DNA of 6,263 bases from Acetatifactor sp. (GTDB lineage Bacteria; Bacillota; Clostridia; Lachnospirales; Lachnospiraceae), in contig JAILPF010000105.1 of assembly GCA_024699575.1 (NCBI GenBank), positions 1-6,263 of the forward strand, in the 5' to 3' direction. Each line of letters starts with the position of its first letter. Position 1 is the first letter of the stretch. Under the pieces are notes generated by a model, which worked only from the letters and a program-made list of their open reading frames with translations, was not told the origin of the DNA and ran no database searches. The position numbers and the translations under genes are program-made. Shown here piece by piece: positions 4,109 to 6,263 of this stretch.

Positions 4109-5941
4109 ATGAAGCAAAAAAGAGAAGATGTCAGAAATGTAGCAATTATAGCCCACGTCGATCACGGTAAAACCACACTGGTCGATGAACTGTTAAAACA
4201 AAGCGGTGTTTTCCGTGAGAATCAGGAAGTTGCAGAACGTGTCATGGATTCAAATGATATTGAGCGTGAACGTGGAATTACGATTCTCTCCAAGAATACA
4301 GCTGTCATGTACAAAAATACCAAGATTAATATTATCGACACTCCGGGACATGCTGATTTCGGTGGCGAGGTAGAACGTGTGTTAAAGATGGTTAACGGCG
4401 TTATCCTCGTTGTAGACGCTTTTGAAGGTGCAATGCCGCAGACCAAATTCGTGCTCCGCAAAGCATTAGAATTAAAGCTTCCGGTCATCGTATGTATCAA
4501 TAAAATTGATCGTCCTGAAGCAAGACCTGATGAAGTGGTAGACGAAGTGTTGGAACTGTTTTTGGAGTTGGATGCAGACGATTCCCAGTTGGATTGTCCT
4601 TTTGTATTTGCCTCCGCAAAATCCGGTATCGCTTCTTTGGACGCTTCTGAACTTGGAACAGATATGGAGCCTTTGTTCGAGACAATCCTGGACTATATTC
4701 CCGCTCCCGAGGGAGACCCCGATGCAGGTACACAAGTGTTAATCAGTACCATCGACTACAACGAATACGTTGGTCGTATTGGTGTCGGCAAGGTTGACAA
4801 TGGTGTCGTAAAGGTAAATCAGGATGTCGTAATCTGTAACCACCATGAGCCCGATAAACAGGTGAAAGTAAAAATCAGTAAACTTTATGAGTTTGATGGT
4901 CTGAACAAAGTGGAAGTCAAAGAAGCCGGAATCGGTTCCATTGTTGCCATTTCAGGTATCAGCGACATCCATATCGGAGATACACTATGCTCTCCCGACA
5001 ATGTTGTTCCTATTCCTTTCCAGAAGATTAGTGAGCCCACCATCGCTATGCAGTTTATGGTAAATGACTCACCTCTTGCAGGTCAGGAAGGAAAATATAT
5101 TACCAGCCGCCATCTGCGCGACAGATTGTTCCGCGAATTGAATACTGATGTATCTCTGCGTGTGGAGGAAACAGAGACCACAGAGTGCTTTAAAGTATCC
5201 GGGCGTGGTGAATTGCATTTGTCTGTTTTGATTGAGAATATGCGCCGTGAAGGTTATGAGTTTGCTGTAAGTAAAGCCGAGGTACTCTATCACACCGATG
5301 AAAACGGCAAAAAACTTGAGCCTATGGAGCTTGCATATATTGATGTTCCAAATGAATTTGCAGGTGCTGTTATCGAAAAATTAGGTCAGAGAAAAGGTGA
5401 ACTTCGCAATATGGGTTCTATCTCCGGCGGAACCTACACCCGTCTGGAGTTTTCCATTCCCGCAAGAGGCTTAATCGGATACCGTGGCGAATTCATGACT
5501 GACACCAAGGGTAACGGTATTATCAACACAGTCTTTGACGGTTATGGTCCCTACAAGGGCGATATCCAGTATCGTAAGCTCGGTTCCCTGATTGCTTTTG
5601 AAGCGGGTGAGGCAATTACTTACGGTCTGTATAATGCTCAGGAACGTGGTCTTCTGTTTATTGGACCGGGTGAAAAGGTTTACTCCGGTATGGTAGTCGG
5701 TCAGACCGGTCGTAGCGAAGATATCGAGATTAATGTCTGCAAGAAGAAACAGTTGACAAATACCCGTTCTTCCAGTGCAGATGAGGCACTTCGTCTGACA
5801 CCTCCCAAGGTGCTTTCCCTGGAACAGGCTTTGGATTTCATTGATACAGACGAGCTTTTGGAGGTAACACCGGACAGTCTTCGTATTCGAAAGAAAATTT
5901 TGGATCCCACACTCAGAAAACGTGCCGGGATGAAGAAATAA
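4109..5941 (+). CDS. typA: Translational GTPase TypA/BipA
   Basis: TypA/BipA is an EF-G-like ribosome-associated GTPase linked in other bacteria to 50S subunit assembly, low-temperature growth and stress adaptation. The 610 residues are full family length. The G domain has all five motifs: G1 AHVDHGKT (15-22), G2 RGITI (55-59), G3 DTPGH (77-81, with the catalytic histidine at 81), G4 NKID (131-134) and G5 SAK (169-171). A beta-barrel domain II (about 205-300) and the EF-G-like domains III and V follow. The BipA hallmark RGLIGYRGEF is at 453-462, and the BipA-specific C-terminal domain runs from about 485 to the end, with NTRSSSADEALRL at 551-563. Nothing is missing. The ribosome binding site is weak (AAGG at 4100-4103, 5 nt before the ATG, and AGAAAGG further up), but the N-terminus MKQKREDVRNVAIIAHVDHGKTT fits the family start. 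It is transcribed alone between its own promoter and a strong terminator. Confidence 0.98.
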   Translation: MKQKREDVRNVAIIAHVDHGKTTLVDELLKQSGVFRENQEVAERVMDSNDIERERGITILSKNTAVMYKNTKINIIDTPGHADFGGEVERVLKMVNGVILVVDAFEGAMPQTKFVLRKALELKLPVIVCINKIDRPEARPDEVVDEVLELFLELDADDSQLDCPFVFASAKSGIASLDASELGTDMEPLFETILDYIPAPEGDPDAGTQVLISTIDYNEYVGRIGVGKVDNGVVKVNQDVVICNHHEPDKQVKVKISKLYEFDGLNKVEVKEAGIGSIVAISGISDIHIGDTLCSPDNVVPIPFQKISEPTIAMQFMVNDSPLAGQEGKYITSRHLRDRLFRELNTDVSLRVEETETTECFKVSGRGELHLSVLIENMRREGYEFAVSKAEVLYHTDENGKKLEPMELAYIDVPNEFAGAVIEKLGQRKGELRNMGSISGGTYTRLEFSIPARGLIGYRGEFMTDTKGNGIINTVFDGYGPYKGDIQYRKLGSLIAFEAGEAITYGLYNAQERGLLFIGPGEKVYSGMVVGQTGRSEDIEINVCKKKQLTNTRSSSADEALRLTPPKVLSLEQALDFIDTDELLEVTPDSLRIRKKILDPTLRKRAGMKK

Positions 5942-5956
5942 AAAAGCAATGGATGT

Positions 5957-6000
5957 AAAAAAAATCACTGGAAGTCAAATCTTCCGGTGATTTTTTCTTC
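5957..6000. terminator. Strong, probably bidirectional terminator after typA
   Basis: AAAATCACTGGAAG (5961-5974) pairs over 14 bp, with one G-U pair, with CTTCCGGTGATTTT (5981-5994) around the loop TCAAAT. Further A's on the left and T's on the right lengthen the stem and give a U-tract in both directions. It lies about 15 nt after the typA stop and just after the stop of the minus-strand gene at the right edge, so it can serve both converging transcripts. Confidence 0.9.
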
Positions 6001-6002
6001 TT

Positions 6003-6263
6003 TTATGGTAATTCTTCCCAGCCATTTCGAATGATAAGTTCCATAGGCTCCTCCACCACATCAATACGTTTTGTGACCTGTCCTTTTTGATTAATCACAA
6101 ACGCACATCCTTTGTATACATGAACCATCGATGCTTCTCCATTATAAAGCAGCTCTTTTGCTTTTACAAAAACAGGTGATAGTCTCCCACTGACCAAGTG
6201 GCAGAAAAACAGTCTTCCATTCTTCGGCAAAATGTGAATATCATGCTGAGGCCGAATCGGGCA
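6003..6263 (-). CDS. 3' part of an unrecognised gene, cut by the window edge
   Basis: The minus-strand frame is open from the right edge to a TAA at 6003-6005, giving at least 86 codons. A TTG at 6230 could be read as a start, but it has no ribosome binding site and the frame continues upstream without a stop (residues CPIRPQHDIHI before it). This is therefore most likely the C-terminal part of a longer protein. The visible part is soluble-looking, mixed alpha/beta in character, with FFCHLVSGRLSPVFVKAK, a HVYKGCAFVINQKG strand-turn segment and an acidic ending NGWEELP. I see no signal peptide, membrane segment or catalytic motif and do not recognise the family. It converges on typA and shares the terminator at 5957-6000, which supports its being expressed. 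Confidence 0.6.
   Translation of the reverse strand, partial: CPIRPQHDIHILPKNGRLFFCHLVSGRLSPVFVKAKELLYNGEASMVHVYKGCAFVINQKGQVTKRIDVVEEPMELIIRNGWEELP

Noticed and set aside
5471..5968. 165-codon frame on the minus strand across the end of typA
   Set aside because: It is antisense to a full-length, well-conserved typA, crosses its terminator and shows no start signal.

Overview
The window looks like chromosomal DNA of a low-to-moderate GC Gram-positive anaerobe of the class Clostridia, most likely Lachnospiraceae. The grounds are consensus AGGAGG-type ribosome binding sites, sigma-A promoters with 17-nt spacers, a lysine riboswitch that acts by transcription attenuation (typical of Firmicutes), a clostridial-type short CobA/CobO protein and the residue choices in DapA, DapB and TypA. 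The family assignment is inference; I could not run a search.

Layout, left to right. Positions 1-142 are non-coding, with an imperfect inverted repeat, a small hairpin and a 10-bp palindrome. A small Gly/Ser/Asn-rich lipoprotein gene (143-562, +) follows and meets dapB tail to tail across a shared hairpin (585-623). On the minus strand, reading right to left, come an SSB-like protein with two OB folds (3238-3876), a corrinoid adenosyltransferase-like ATPase (2623-3120), then dapA (1428-2312) and dapB (636-1400). The 310 bases between the adenosyltransferase gene and dapA are fully explained by a sigma-A promoter, a lysine (L-box) riboswitch and its intrinsic terminator. An intergenic region of about 230 bp (3877-4108) separates the minus-strand genes from typA/bipA (4109-5941, +), which has its own promoter and ends in a strong, apparently bidirectional terminator. 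The right edge holds the 3' part of an unrecognised minus-strand gene (6003 to the edge).

How the genes work together. dapA and dapB carry out the first two committed steps of the diaminopimelate/lysine pathway, giving cell-wall precursor and lysine. Their leader RNA should stop transcription when lysine is plentiful, and a mutually exclusive antiterminator can be drawn by eye. The SSB-like, adenosyltransferase-like and TypA genes have no obvious pathway link to dapAB and look like neighbours by synteny.

I did not find a convincing undescribed multi-gene system. The points most worth a second look are the tandem-OB SSB-like protein, the 11-residue-repeat lipoprotein with its structured upstream region, the possible use of the L-box terminator as the end of the upstream gene's transcript, and the unassigned gene at the right edge.
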